DNA of 32,154 nt from a virus. Under the pieces are notes generated by a model that made no database searches, was not told the origin of the DNA, and worked only from the letters and a program-made list of their open reading frames with translations. Position numbers and translations under genes: made by a program. Location: positions 1-32,154 of the IMG/VR virus record IMGVR_UViG_3300017917_000663. One strand, written 5' to 3'. Shown piece by piece: positions 6,946 to 14,407 of the stretch. The first letter of the stretch is position 1; every line of letters begins with the position of its first letter.

Positions 6946-8985
6946 CTACCAATCCTTTGCTAGAGCAAAACCAACAATATTATTGTTTACGCCTGCTTGA
7001 TTTAAATAGTTCATTTGATGTTCGCCATAGGCAATAAAGTTAGTACCCAAGGTCTTATACTTATAGTAAGCACCTAGATCATATTCTACAGTATTAGGTG
7101 TAATACTTACACGTTCACGACTGTAGTTAATATCGCCTGTGGCTGTAACACTGGTAGGAATACTTACATCAACTGATCCCTTATACACTGTAACAGGTTG
7201 ACTTACTGTGGCACCTAGGCTGTGTTCATCCTTGGTATAGTCTAGGCCCATGTTCCAGCTGTAGCTTTGCGTATCACTGATGTTAGTTACCAATCCTGTT
7301 TGATCCATACGAGCACTGGTATAACCTACCCAAGCACTACCAAACAAACTTACATGTTTATTTAGACCGTATGTGCCACTGATGTTAGAAAATTGTGTAT
7401 AACTATCACCGGCTTGACCGAACATACCACCTACACTATTGCCCATCCATGAGTTGCGTTCATTTAACATACCAAAGCCCATGCGATATTTAAATTTATC
7501 GCTGTACTTGGTAGTTTTACCCACATCAACAAGTGCGGTACCTAAGAAATCATTAAACGACATACGCATGTCATAGTCACCGTTAGGTACTGTGCCGTTG
7601 AATGAATAGTAGTTTAGCTTGTTGTAGGGATTATAGTTCTCATAGAATTGAGCTTTGGTAATAGGGTTCCAGTCAGCACGTGCCTGTTTGGCATTGGCCG
7701 CTTTAGTAAGGTCTACTCTATAGTCACGACCAAAATCATCAAGCACTACAACACTGCTTAACTTACTGTTAAGACTACTTAACCCACCTGACGTGTTAGT
7801 GCTAAAGCCACCACTAAGTGCCACTGTACCTGTGCGTCCTGTTGTAGGAATAGCTAAATCACCCACTGGTCGTGTGGCCTTTTCTAGGTCAAGTAGGCCC
7901 TGTCCGTGTACATCTGGATTATAGTTTGGAATGTTTTTGTTAGCAGTCATCATTAATAGTTTAACAATGTTTTCGCCTTTCATGTAAGGCCACATTTGAT
8001 TAATAACTGCTACGCCTCCTGATACTACAGCAGCCGCCTGACTAGTACCTGTTTGAATTACATAGTTATTGCCTACGTCATCTGCGGTAAATGCGTTACC
8101 TGGTGCCAGGATATAAAAATCACTGATACGGTAACGATCGGCACAGGTGTTGTCGCTGTTTAGGCTTTTACAAATATGTCCAGCTCGGTTACTGTAGCTG
8201 GCAATGTTGTTAGTAGTGATATCATACGCACCAACAATGATAACACGTCCACCTAGGATTAAGTTACCGTTAGCATCTGTAGCTGTGGCCAGTGTGCCTG
8301 GTTGCTGTGGATAGGCTAGGCCATTGTTACCTGCTGAATTAACCAATACCATTTCTGGACCTAGTGCATTGGCCCAGGTATAAGGATTTTCTCCTAAGAA
8401 GTATTTGCCAATATAGCGAGAATCTCTGTTCCACCAGGTGCCATCACTTAGTCTGGTCCAATTGCGTTGGTAAGTGGCGTCATAATTTACATTAGCACTG
8501 ATGTTAGCAACTACAGCGCCAATTTCGTTACCCCAGACTAGAGCGTTACGTGCCTGACTAAAATTATATGCGGTATTGTCTGTTACCTTAGCAATCGCTA
8601 GTGTAGCATCTGGCGCTACACCTGCCATACCTAAACCGTCCCAGTTAGCACCTATGATGCCAGCAAGACCAGTGCCGTGTCCTACTCGATCTGCTGTGCC
8701 AACGCTACTTCTAATAAAGTCCCTGGTATAGCCGATACTGCCCGCAAATTCACGATGCCCAGCGTTAATACCGCTGTCAATAATAAGAACAGTACTGCCT
8801 TTGCCTGTGTAACCACGTGCCCAAGCACTGCTGGCATTAATCACACGCAAAAAGTCATCGTTGGTTTTGCCTACGCTAAGTGTATTAGCAGTATATTCTG
8901 CTGTATTATATGGGGATAAGTTTAGTGTTTCTGCTTGCGCTACAAGGGCTGTAGACAAGATTGATGCTAAAATAAGAGATTTCAT
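6946..8985 (-). CDS. Secreted subtilisin-like serine protease with autotransporter-like C-terminus
   Basis: This 679-residue protein starts at the ATG at 8985 (AAAGGA six bases upstream). The open frame continues to a TTG 24 bases earlier, which would spoil the signal peptide. Residues 1-18 (MKSLILASILSTALVAQA) are a typical Sec signal with an AQA cleavage site. The S8 peptidase domain covers about 45-385, with catalytic D70 (LIIDSGI), H103 (GHGTGLAG), S315 (GTSQAAAV) and oxyanion N220 (NSAGN). After a linker, residues from about 440 look like alternating beta strands and end in LAKDW. A C-terminal aromatic residue is typical of outer-membrane barrels and autotransporters. Likely role is proteolysis at or outside the host surface, in lysis or exclusion. 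This is an unusual product for a phage. Confidence 0.85.
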   Translation of the reverse strand: MKSLILASILSTALVAQAETLNLSPYNTAEYTANTLSVGKTNDDFLRVINASSAWARGYTGKGSTVLIIDSGINAGHREFAGSIGYTRDFIRSSVGTADRVGHGTGLAGIIGANWDGLGMAGVAPDATLAIAKVTDNTAYNFSQARNALVWGNEIGAVVANISANVNYDATYQRNWTRLSDGTWWNRDSRYIGKYFLGENPYTWANALGPEMVLVNSAGNNGLAYPQQPGTLATATDANGNLILGGRVIIVGAYDITTNNIASYSNRAGHICKSLNSDNTCADRYRISDFYILAPGNAFTADDVGNNYVIQTGTSQAAAVVSGGVAVINQMWPYMKGENIVKLLMMTANKNIPNYNPDVHGQGLLDLEKATRPVGDLAIPTTGRTGTVALSGGFSTNTSGGLSSLNSKLSSVVVLDDFGRDYRVDLTKAANAKQARADWNPITKAQFYENYNPYNKLNYYSFNGTVPNGDYDMRMSFNDFLGTALVDVGKTTKYSDKFKYRMGFGMLNERNSWMGNSVGGMFGQAGDSYTQFSNISGTYGLNKHVSLFGSAWVGYTSARMDQTGLVTNISDTQSYSWNMGLDYTKDEHSLGATVSQPVTVYKGSVDVSIPTSVTATGDINYSRERVSITPNTVEYDLGAYYKYKTLGTNFIAYGEHQMNYLNQAGVNNNIVGFALAKDW

Positions 8986-9014
8986 GGTCCTTTTCCTAAA
9001 GAGAGACAATATAC

Positions 9015-9042
9015 ATTATACACTCTTTAGGAAAAAAGTCAA
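9015..9042 (-). promoter_or_regulatory. Sigma70-like promoter for the subtilase unit
   Basis: TTGACT (9042-9037), a 16-base spacer, then TATAAT (9020-9015) on the minus strand, six bases after the stop of the preceding gene. Predicted start is near 9008, giving a leader of about 23 bases before the ATG at 8985 and supporting that start over the TTG at 9009. Confidence 0.8.
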
Positions 9043-9048
9043 GTATTT

Positions 9049-9372
9049 TTAGCGTAAATATTCCATGGTAACAATTTTACCTAGGCTAGTTGATAAATCA
9101 TCGCCTTCGGCAACAACATAGCGATGTACACGTTCACGATCTTTCTTTTCATCATAGCGTACAACTTCTACAATGTGTCCACCGTTAGCACCATAGATAG
9201 TAAAGTTATAGACCTGTTCATCATCATATGAACTAGCCACACGCTTTCCGGAACTTAGCAGAGATACAGGTGTGCCTCTGCCTCTTCTGCTTGTTGCTTC
9301 AACAGGCATTATCTCATCACGCTCGCGAGCACGATTGTAAGCACGTTGAATCCATTTATCTAACCATTTCAT
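9049..9372 (-). CDS. Unknown 107-residue phage protein
   Basis: The N-terminus is basic and helical (MKWLDKWIQRAYNRARERDE). It is followed by a polar, R/G-rich linker, then a beta-rich part (VYNFTIYGANGGHIVEVVRYDE) and a short tail. It resembles small proteins I associate with T4-type marine phages, but no function is known to me. It overlaps the upstream 41-residue gene by ATGA, so it is translated from the FolE unit as its last gene. Confidence 0.6.
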   Translation of the reverse strand: MKWLDKWIQRAYNRARERDEIMPVEATSRRGRGTPVSLLSSGKRVASSYDDEQVYNFTIYGANGGHIVEVVRYDEKKDRERVHRYVVAEGDDLSTSLGKIVTMEYLR

Positions 9373-9494
9373 ATGATACCTGCCTTTACTAATGTTAATC
9401 CCAACAGCATCAAAACTAATGCCCAGAATAAAAATTTGATAGTATAACGATTAAAATCACGTTCGCTCACGTTAGCCACCTTGATCACTGACAT
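9369..9494 (-). CDS. Small single-pass membrane protein, 41 residues
   Basis: The ATG at 9494 lies inside the end of the CDGSH-like gene, and its TGA overlaps the ATG of the next gene (ATGA). Residues 1-20 are polar (MSVIKVANVSERDFNRYTIK). Residues 21-38 (FLFWALVLMLLGLTLVKA) form one membrane helix. Tight coupling on both sides supports a real gene. Unknown function; a small inner-membrane protein of the host cell envelope is the plain reading. Confidence 0.6.
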   Translation of the reverse strand: MSVIKVANVSERDFNRYTIKFLFWALVLMLLGLTLVKAGII

Positions 9495-9648
9495 TGTGTA
9501 CTTCATCTATGTCATCTAACTCATCTTTAAGTTCTTGTTCTTCGCGAATCATTTCATTAAGTTTAGCCTGCCACAGTTCTTCAGTTAGTGCGTGATACCC
9601 GTGACAGAAACCATCTGGACTGCGTCCACAACCACATACATGTGCCAT
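9472..9648 (-). CDS. Small CDGSH-like metal-binding protein, 58 residues
   Basis: The N-terminus carries C5-G-C7, S10 and C15-H-G-Y-H19. This resembles the CDGSH iron-sulfur motif (C-x-C, then Cys and His ligating a 2Fe-2S cluster) but with one residue fewer between the second and third cysteines and HGY replacing DGS. The rest is an acidic helix (LTEELWQAKLNEMIREEQE) and tail. Such proteins bind 2Fe-2S or zinc. The ATG follows a GTGGAG ribosome site and the stop of the preceding gene. The role in the phage is unknown. Confidence 0.65.
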   Translation of the reverse strand: MAHVCGCGRSPDGFCHGYHALTEELWQAKLNEMIREEQELKDELDDIDEVHNVSDQGG

Positions 9649-9649
9649 A

Positions 9650-9889
9650 TTAACTCCACTTTAAATTATAGTAGGTTAAGTCTTGCTCACTTAACCAAGC
9701 ATGTAAAATAACTCTATATCCCATTACCATTGGATCGTTTAAGATATCATAGGTCATTTGTATTTCACTGTGCTCGTACAGCCATTGACCTTTTTCTGTT
9801 TCGTTGAATGCTAAAATAGGATCAGCGGCATAGATTTCTGGGTCCTCGCTATCACTTAAAAGAAAACTGTGAACAATTATTTTTCTCAT
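9650..9889 (-). CDS. Unknown 79-residue protein
   Basis: The start is the ATG of a TAATG junction with the upstream gene (MRKIIVHSFLLSD). A TTG nine bases earlier is in frame but less likely. The protein is acidic and mixed, with a C-terminal segment GYRVILHAWLSEQDLTYYNLKWS that looks like beta strand plus helix. No family is recognised. It lies in the middle of the FolE-headed unit and ends just before the CDGSH-like gene. Confidence 0.55.
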   Translation of the reverse strand: MRKIIVHSFLLSDSEDPEIYAADPILAFNETEKGQWLYEHSEIQMTYDILNDPMVMGYRVILHAWLSEQDLTYYNLKWS

Positions 9890-10527
9890 TAGTCCCAAAG
9901 TGCGCGATAGTATTTGCCAAACAAGCGTAAGCCATTGTTGATGCGATCATGATGTGCTTTTAGTCCTTTACGATCTACTTTGAGTAACTTAATAGATTTA
10001 GTGAAGTCTGGCTCTTTGTCTGACAGTGAGTGATCGTAGAACTTACTATCACTATCTTCGTCAATAATTTGTTCGTGTGCCCAAATCATTTCATCAAGAA
10101 CCCAGTCGAAACGTTTAAAATGATTCCCGTCTGTGTCCCAGGGATTCTTTTTTACCTTTTGTGCGGATTTAGTTGTACTACGCAAATTAGCAGGCACATC
10201 CTCGTCATCAATAAATGGAGCACCATGTTTAACAGCTTTAAGTTTTTTCAACATAGGTACAACAATAAGACTTAGTGTATGATCCATCGACCAAACATCA
10301 TAGTTGTCAATTTTAACTATTTCTGTGCGTTTTTGCTTGCTATGAATCCAACTACAAAAGTCTGCTACCCAGGTACTAGCTAACCAAGTGCCCAGGCGAT
10401 CATGTAAACGGTAATCCCAACGTGCGTCTAATTCATCACTAGGATATTTTTCATGCCAAAAGAAAATTTTATCAACAATTTGATAAGGTCCAATCCAATT
10501 TACATAAGGACCAATGTATACTTTCAT
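9889..10527 (-). CDS. Unknown 212-residue protein
   Basis: The protein is rich in Trp, His and Asp, with no signal peptide or membrane segment. Notable stretches are MKVYIGPYVNWIGPYQI at the N-terminus, a basic linker near the middle (LRSTTKSAQKVKKNPWDTDG) and FDWVLDEMIWAHEQIIDE. It resembles conserved hypothetical proteins seen in several phage groups, but I cannot name a function. It starts at the ATG at 10527, directly after the AbrB-like gene, and overlaps the next gene by TAATG. Confidence 0.6.
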   Translation of the reverse strand: MKVYIGPYVNWIGPYQIVDKIFFWHEKYPSDELDARWDYRLHDRLGTWLASTWVADFCSWIHSKQKRTEIVKIDNYDVWSMDHTLSLIVVPMLKKLKAVKHGAPFIDDEDVPANLRSTTKSAQKVKKNPWDTDGNHFKRFDWVLDEMIWAHEQIIDEDSDSKFYDHSLSDKEPDFTKSIKLLKVDRKGLKAHHDRINNGLRLFGKYYRALWD

Positions 10528-10689
10528 TTAATCTTCCTTTTTAACTAAGACCCAACCATCACCTTCTGGTTGCCAGCAGATTACATCACCCACTTGCCAG
10601 TTTAGTTCTTCTAGTAGTTCTTCGGGAAACGGTAAACATTCCTCACCATTTTCATCTAGTTCAACTGTTACAGTATAACGTTTGGTCAT
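10528..10689 (-). CDS. Small AbrB/MazE-like protein, 53 residues
   Basis: The protein reads like a swapped-hairpin AbrB/SpoVT domain. An N-terminal strand (RYTVTVELDENGEE) is followed by LPFPEELLEELNWQVGDVIC, the usual pattern of a Pro-helix then a strand entering a G-D turn, and a final strand WVLVKK. Members usually bind DNA as dimers, acting as transcription factors or antitoxins. No toxin partner is visible beside it. Its ATG overlaps the folE stop (ATGA), so it is co-translated with FolE. It is a candidate regulator for the operator at 6095-6113, which is inference only. Confidence 0.65.
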   Translation of the reverse strand: MTKRYTVTVELDENGEECLPFPEELLEELNWQVGDVICWQPEGDGWVLVKKED

Positions 10690-11381
10690 CGTGGAGCAAA
10701 CTCCTGTTGTAGTTTAATGTTATCAAAGAACTCTTTCTTAGTATCTGGGTCGTTTTTAAACGCACCAGTAAGAACAGTAGTCTGTGTTAGGCTACTATGT
10801 GCCATAATGCCACGATTTTCACAGCATCCATGTGTGGCCTGTATGTAGACTGCTACGTTACTTGATCCAGTCGCCTTTGATATTTCTCGCGTGATATCAT
10901 TTGCAAGTTCTTCTTGTAGTGTTCCTCTGCGAGCGCACCACTGAGCAATCCTAGTATATTTAGATAGGCCGATAAGTTTGTTGGCAGCGATAATACCAAT
11001 ATAAGCGACTCCTGCGACAGGCTGATGGTGGTGACTACACATACTGCGTAGCTCACTGCGAACCACAAGCATACCCTGGTATCTGTCGTCGCTATCATTT
11101 GGAAAAGCCGTTGCATCAGGTGCCGGTTCATATCTACCTGCCATAATTTCATTAAAGTACATTTTAGCCAAGCGACGTGCTGTACCTTGACTGTTAGGAT
11201 CGTTTTCTCTGTCAATTAACAGTGTGTCTAATACCTGTTCAAAAGCATCAGTGGCTTCGTCAATTAACTGCTCTTTGACTTCGTCTGTGATGTAAGCTGA
11301 TATGTTGTCACTAGCCCAGAAACGTTTGTTATCTTTCTTTAAATTACTACGAATTGCTTCACTTACTCTATATTTTGTCAT
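10686..11381 (-). CDS. folE: GTP cyclohydrolase I
   Basis: Converts GTP to dihydroneopterin triphosphate, the first step to both folate and 7-deazaguanines. The 231-residue protein aligns by eye with the E. coli enzyme (222 residues). The zinc site is C115-S-H-H118 and C186 in HGCCENRG. Also seen are VAYIGII, GLSKYTRIAQWCARR, and the C-terminal HSSLTQTTVLTGAFK that corresponds to the TSATTTTSLGGLFK region of the host-type enzyme. It is first in its unit behind a good promoter with GGAG upstream of the ATG. With QueE, QueD-like and DpdA-like genes in the same window, supply of preQ0 for DNA modification is more likely than folate synthesis. Confidence 0.93.
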   Translation of the reverse strand: MTKYRVSEAIRSNLKKDNKRFWASDNISAYITDEVKEQLIDEATDAFEQVLDTLLIDRENDPNSQGTARRLAKMYFNEIMAGRYEPAPDATAFPNDSDDRYQGMLVVRSELRSMCSHHHQPVAGVAYIGIIAANKLIGLSKYTRIAQWCARRGTLQEELANDITREISKATGSSNVAVYIQATHGCCENRGIMAHSSLTQTTVLTGAFKNDPDTKKEFFDNIKLQQEFAPR

Positions 11382-11425
11382 TTATTACTCCGATGATAAG
11401 GCAGAGGATTGCCATAGTTAAAAAT

Positions 11426-11454
11426 AGTATATAGGTTTATTTAGGTCGTGTCAA
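11426..11454 (-). promoter_or_regulatory. Sigma70-like promoter for the folE unit
   Basis: TTGACA (11454-11449), a 17-base spacer, then TATACT (11431-11426) on the minus strand, one base after the stop of the DegT-like gene. The leader is about 38 bases. A 15-codon frame (11415-11368) begins in it, but no ribosome site supports it. Confidence 0.85.
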
Positions 11455-11455
11455 A

Positions 11456-12040
11456 CTATTTGATAATAATTTCACGTAAGTCTGGATACTGTTTATATTT
11501 AGGTTCAGGATCTATGGAAGGTAGTAATTCTAATCCACGCACTGCATCTTCTATGGTAGGACGATAGTGATAGCCTATTTCAAATACTTTCTGTTCCTGC
11601 CATGGACTAACAGTTAAATCTCTACCATCGTAGCGTTGACGTAGTAGTGTTTGATAGGCTTGTTCGTCATCTAATAGTATAGCACCACCGTGACCAATTT
11701 CAAGAGGTTTGTCGTGACCAAAACTTAAACACTGCATCTGTCCAGAACGATACATACCCATGCTTAATTTTCTGGCACTGTCCCAAATTCGTGTGCCTAT
11801 AAATTGATATTCACCAATCCATGGTTTATCAGTATAGCTATATTCAATACCTAGCTTGTGCATGGTCATTGGTATGCTGAGATAGGTGTTTGCTGGAAAT
11901 AGTGTACGTTTTACACGATCATAGCGTAGGCAAAGTTCAATAGCATGTGTACAGCAATCAGTCATAACAACGTAAGGCGCACCTGTATAGGCTGCCAGTG
12001 TCTGTTCAAACTTTAAGATTGCGTTAAATGCGTTGACCAT
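11456..12040 (-). CDS. Shortened DegT/DnrJ-type aminotransferase-like protein
   Basis: This is about 194 residues, roughly half the 370-400 usual for PLP-dependent sugar aminotransferases. The N-terminal half of the fold is recognisable: LAAYTGAPYVVMTDCCTHAIELCL (cofactor phosphate region), FPANTYLSIPMTMHKLGI, and the lysine region CLSFGHDKPLEIGHGGAI, where K is placed like the Schiff-base lysine. The C-terminal small domain is essentially missing after a short YHYRPTIEDAVRGLELL stretch, and the gene ends normally before the next promoter. It could be a true minimal phage version or a decayed one. The ATG at 12040 is chosen over the GTG at 12058. It overlaps galE by 17 bases and probably acts on a nucleotide sugar. 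Confidence 0.7.
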   Translation of the reverse strand: MVNAFNAILKFEQTLAAYTGAPYVVMTDCCTHAIELCLRYDRVKRTLFPANTYLSIPMTMHKLGIEYSYTDKPWIGEYQFIGTRIWDSARKLSMGMYRSGQMQCLSFGHDKPLEIGHGGAILLDDEQAYQTLLRQRYDGRDLTVSPWQEQKVFEIGYHYRPTIEDAVRGLELLPSIDPEPKYKQYPDLREIIIK

Positions 12041-13004
12041 TGTACCATTTCCATGCACTATCTACAATAACTGGCAGTGTTGAATACTGTGGTTGCCACC
12101 CAAGGACGGTTTTAGCCAGACTGGCATCGGCAATCAATTGATCAGGATCGCCAGCACGGCGAGGTCCGGTGGCAATTTTTACTTCCCCTACTACACGTCG
12201 AACAGCATTGACAACATCTTGATTACTAAAACCTATGTTAGTGCCTAGATTAAGTTGCATGGTTGTTTGATGTGTGAGTAGATGTTCAATTGACAAAACA
12301 TGTGCCTGCGCTAGGTCCCATACATGTATATAGTCTCTAATACAAGTACCGTCTCGTGTGTTGAAATCTGTACCATTGAGAGTAAACACTTGATCCTTTA
12401 GTTTAGATTCTAGCAGTCTGGCAATAATATGTCCGGCACCAGGCTGTTGTCCTAATTCGTAATTAACAGGATCTGCTCCACAGGCATTAAAATATCTTAA
12501 ACAAATACTCTTTAGTCCATAGGCACGATCATAGTCTTTTAACATCTGTTCAGTTATAGCCTTGGTGTGCCCATAAGGACTCATTGGTTGTATAACAGAA
12601 TCTTCTTTTACAGGTACGCTGGCGGGATTACCATAGACACTGGCACTGCTGCTAAAAACTATCACAGGTAATACAGGATATGTTAGAAGACGTTCAAGAA
12701 AGTTGGCAGTTTTAGCTACATTATTAGCATAGTATCTAGCAGGATGATCAACGCTTTCGCCTACACTAAGATATCCTGCACAATGAACAATGGCATCAGG
12801 AACATTGGCTTTAATGAATTTATATGCCGCTTCACTATCATAGTCAGCGTAGACAAAGTCATCACAGAATTTTAGTGTGTGATCTCTCTGTGTCCAGTCA
12901 AGGATAGTAACACGATAGCCTTTGAGTTTAAGCAGTTTAGCGGTGTGACTACCAATATAGCCACAACCGCCGGTTACTAATACGTGTTTAGTACTTCGCT
13001 TCAC
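12024..13004 (-). CDS. galE: UDP-glucose 4-epimerase-like NAD-dependent epimerase
   Basis: This 326-residue extended short-chain dehydrogenase has the NAD-binding HVLVTGGCGYIGSHTAKLL at the N-terminus, the active-site SSSASVYG (Ser) and YGHTKAITEQML (Tyr-x3-Lys). It also has family signatures LRYFNACGADP and DGTCIRDYIHVWDLAQAH that are close to bacterial GalE. It interconverts UDP-glucose and UDP-galactose or a related sugar nucleotide. It starts at GTG 13004, inside the end of the glycosyltransferase gene, so the two are likely translated together. Its position inside the DpdA/QueD operon raises the idea that the sugar is used on DNA, or on virion or host-surface material. Confidence 0.9.
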   Translation of the reverse strand: MKRSTKHVLVTGGCGYIGSHTAKLLKLKGYRVTILDWTQRDHTLKFCDDFVYADYDSEAAYKFIKANVPDAIVHCAGYLSVGESVDHPARYYANNVAKTANFLERLLTYPVLPVIVFSSSASVYGNPASVPVKEDSVIQPMSPYGHTKAITEQMLKDYDRAYGLKSICLRYFNACGADPVNYELGQQPGAGHIIARLLESKLKDQVFTLNGTDFNTRDGTCIRDYIHVWDLAQAHVLSIEHLLTHQTTMQLNLGTNIGFSNQDVVNAVRRVVGEVKIATGPRRAGDPDQLIADASLAKTVLGWQPQYSTLPVIVDSAWKWYNGQRI

Positions 13005-14163
13005 TGGTATGCTTTCTGTAGTCTACGCCACTGCGTAACCATTGCTCGCCTTTGCCTTCAATGATATCAAGAGTGCGATCAATAGTTCCATTGTTCCAAT
13101 CACTGATCTTGCCCATATTTGGATGTGGTGCTTCCAATAGTTTTGCTAGTTTAGCCATAGCATCTTCTTTACTCCAAGGAATATACAGACGCTCTGGATC
13201 ATTGGCAAACGCTTCTGGGAAACTACGATATGCTGGATATAATACGTTAGCACCTAGGGTATCACCTTCACTGACAGTGTTGCTGACCCAATCCTGTAGA
13301 GCACAGTTAAACAATACACGTGTATCATTTAATAGTTCATAGTATTCATTCTTTTCTAAATCTTCATGAATAACTAACTTGCCCTCTGCCTGTAATTTTC
13401 TAGTACGAGCCATGTAACTGTCATTGTTTGATTTTAGTTTGCTACCAGAATACAAACAGAATTCTACACCGCTACCTGGATATCTACGATGCCATTCTTC
13501 AATGATATCCATAAAGAACTCGGGCTGTTTCTCTTGATCCCAACGTGCCGCAAAACCTACACGTCTAGTCCTCAAACTGAATGGACGTAGTGCGCCATCA
13601 ATGCGCTCACGCACTTCATCTTTACCAAAGGCTAGTCCGCTGATATTGTAGATAGGAGCACGCCAGCCTGCTATTCGCATGTGAGCAACCATTTCTTCGT
13701 TGGTTGCCAACACTGTGGCAAACTCATTGACCATTTGCTCATATAAGCCCATCCAACGACTCATACCCCAAACATGTACAAAGTCATCTGGATCAATGGT
13801 CTGTGCCAGACAGCGTACATAAATTTTAGGACGTAGTTCTGCAGGAATCTGATCCATGATATAAGGCAAACTTTCAATGCCCGGCTGGAACATATCTTCA
13901 AATAACACAGCGTCTTCGCCGGTTACTTCGCCTGCTTTCATAGCACGTACTAGATTCATCATTTGGCTCATGCCAAAGTAACTGCGTCCATGCGCATCTA
14001 ATACCTGCCCAGTTACAATAGCTTGATCGTTGCTGAGTGTTTCTCCGGGCACGATTGTATAATCAATGCCACGGCGTTTAAATACACGCTCGTTCCACTC
14101 TTGTAACTGTAGTGTATATCTGGCTTTATATGGTTCCAGCCCCATGTACCAGAGTTTACGCAT
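12988..14163 (-). CDS. GT-B-type glycosyltransferase (GT4-like)
   Basis: This 391-residue protein has two Rossmann-like halves. The C-terminal half begins with the strand RRVGFAARWDQEKQPEFFMDII, a typical GT4 opening, and continues with GVEFCLYSG, YYELLNDTRVLFNCALQDW and VSEGDTLGANVLYP. This is an SEG-x-x-x-G sugar-nucleotide-binding pattern with a partner acidic residue. The N-terminal half has AIVTGQVLDAHGRSYFGMSQ. Donor and acceptor are unknown. It is coupled by TAATG to the 77-residue gene and overlaps galE. The acceptor could be modified DNA, as with T4 glucosyltransferases, or a protein or lipid; sequence alone does not decide. Confidence 0.75.
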   Translation of the reverse strand: MRKLWYMGLEPYKARYTLQLQEWNERVFKRRGIDYTIVPGETLSNDQAIVTGQVLDAHGRSYFGMSQMMNLVRAMKAGEVTGEDAVLFEDMFQPGIESLPYIMDQIPAELRPKIYVRCLAQTIDPDDFVHVWGMSRWMGLYEQMVNEFATVLATNEEMVAHMRIAGWRAPIYNISGLAFGKDEVRERIDGALRPFSLRTRRVGFAARWDQEKQPEFFMDIIEEWHRRYPGSGVEFCLYSGSKLKSNNDSYMARTRKLQAEGKLVIHEDLEKNEYYELLNDTRVLFNCALQDWVSNTVSEGDTLGANVLYPAYRSFPEAFANDPERLYIPWSKEDAMAKLAKLLEAPHPNMGKISDWNNGTIDRTLDIIEGKGEQWLRSGVDYRKHTSEAKY

Positions 14164-14396
14164 TATCTACGACCCTGATAGTTTGGAGTGATGCCGTTGC
14201 GTTGTTGCCATTGTTGACGACGACGGCGTTTTTCCTGCCACTCTTTGTACTCTGGGCTCTTGTACAAGTCAGCCTCATTGTACTTGATCATATGGAAACG
14301 ACAGTAGTTAAGCCAAGCATCTAAGTCGTTATAAATTTTTGTTACTTCTGGGCTCATACGCAAATACTTCTTGAGCCAGACTGGTTGTGATGCCAC
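14163..14396 (-). CDS. Small basic protein, unknown function
   Basis: This 77-residue protein starts at GTG 14396, which has AGGAG nine bases upstream. It is helical, rich in Tyr and Trp, and ends in a strongly basic, Gln-rich tail (EKRRRRQQWQQRNG). A YLRMSPEVTKIYNDLDAWLNY stretch near the N-terminus looks like a conserved helix. It resembles small conserved proteins of marine phages but has no known role. It is placed between the QueD-like and glycosyltransferase genes. The basic tail would allow nucleic-acid binding. Confidence 0.55.
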   Translation of the reverse strand: MASQPVWLKKYLRMSPEVTKIYNDLDAWLNYCRFHMIKYNEADLYKSPEYKEWQEKRRRRQQWQQRNGITPNYQGRR

Positions 14397-14407
14397 GATA
14401 GTATCTC

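Noticed and set aside
8677-8919. Plus-strand open frame of 80 codons inside the subtilase gene
   Set aside because: It lies opposite the catalytic domain, has no ribosome site and resembles no known protein. It is a shadow frame.
11368-11415. 15-codon frame (MAILCLIIGVINDKI) in the folE leader, overlapping the folE start
   Set aside because: It has no ribosome site and begins only about five bases after the predicted transcription start. A frame this short is expected by chance.
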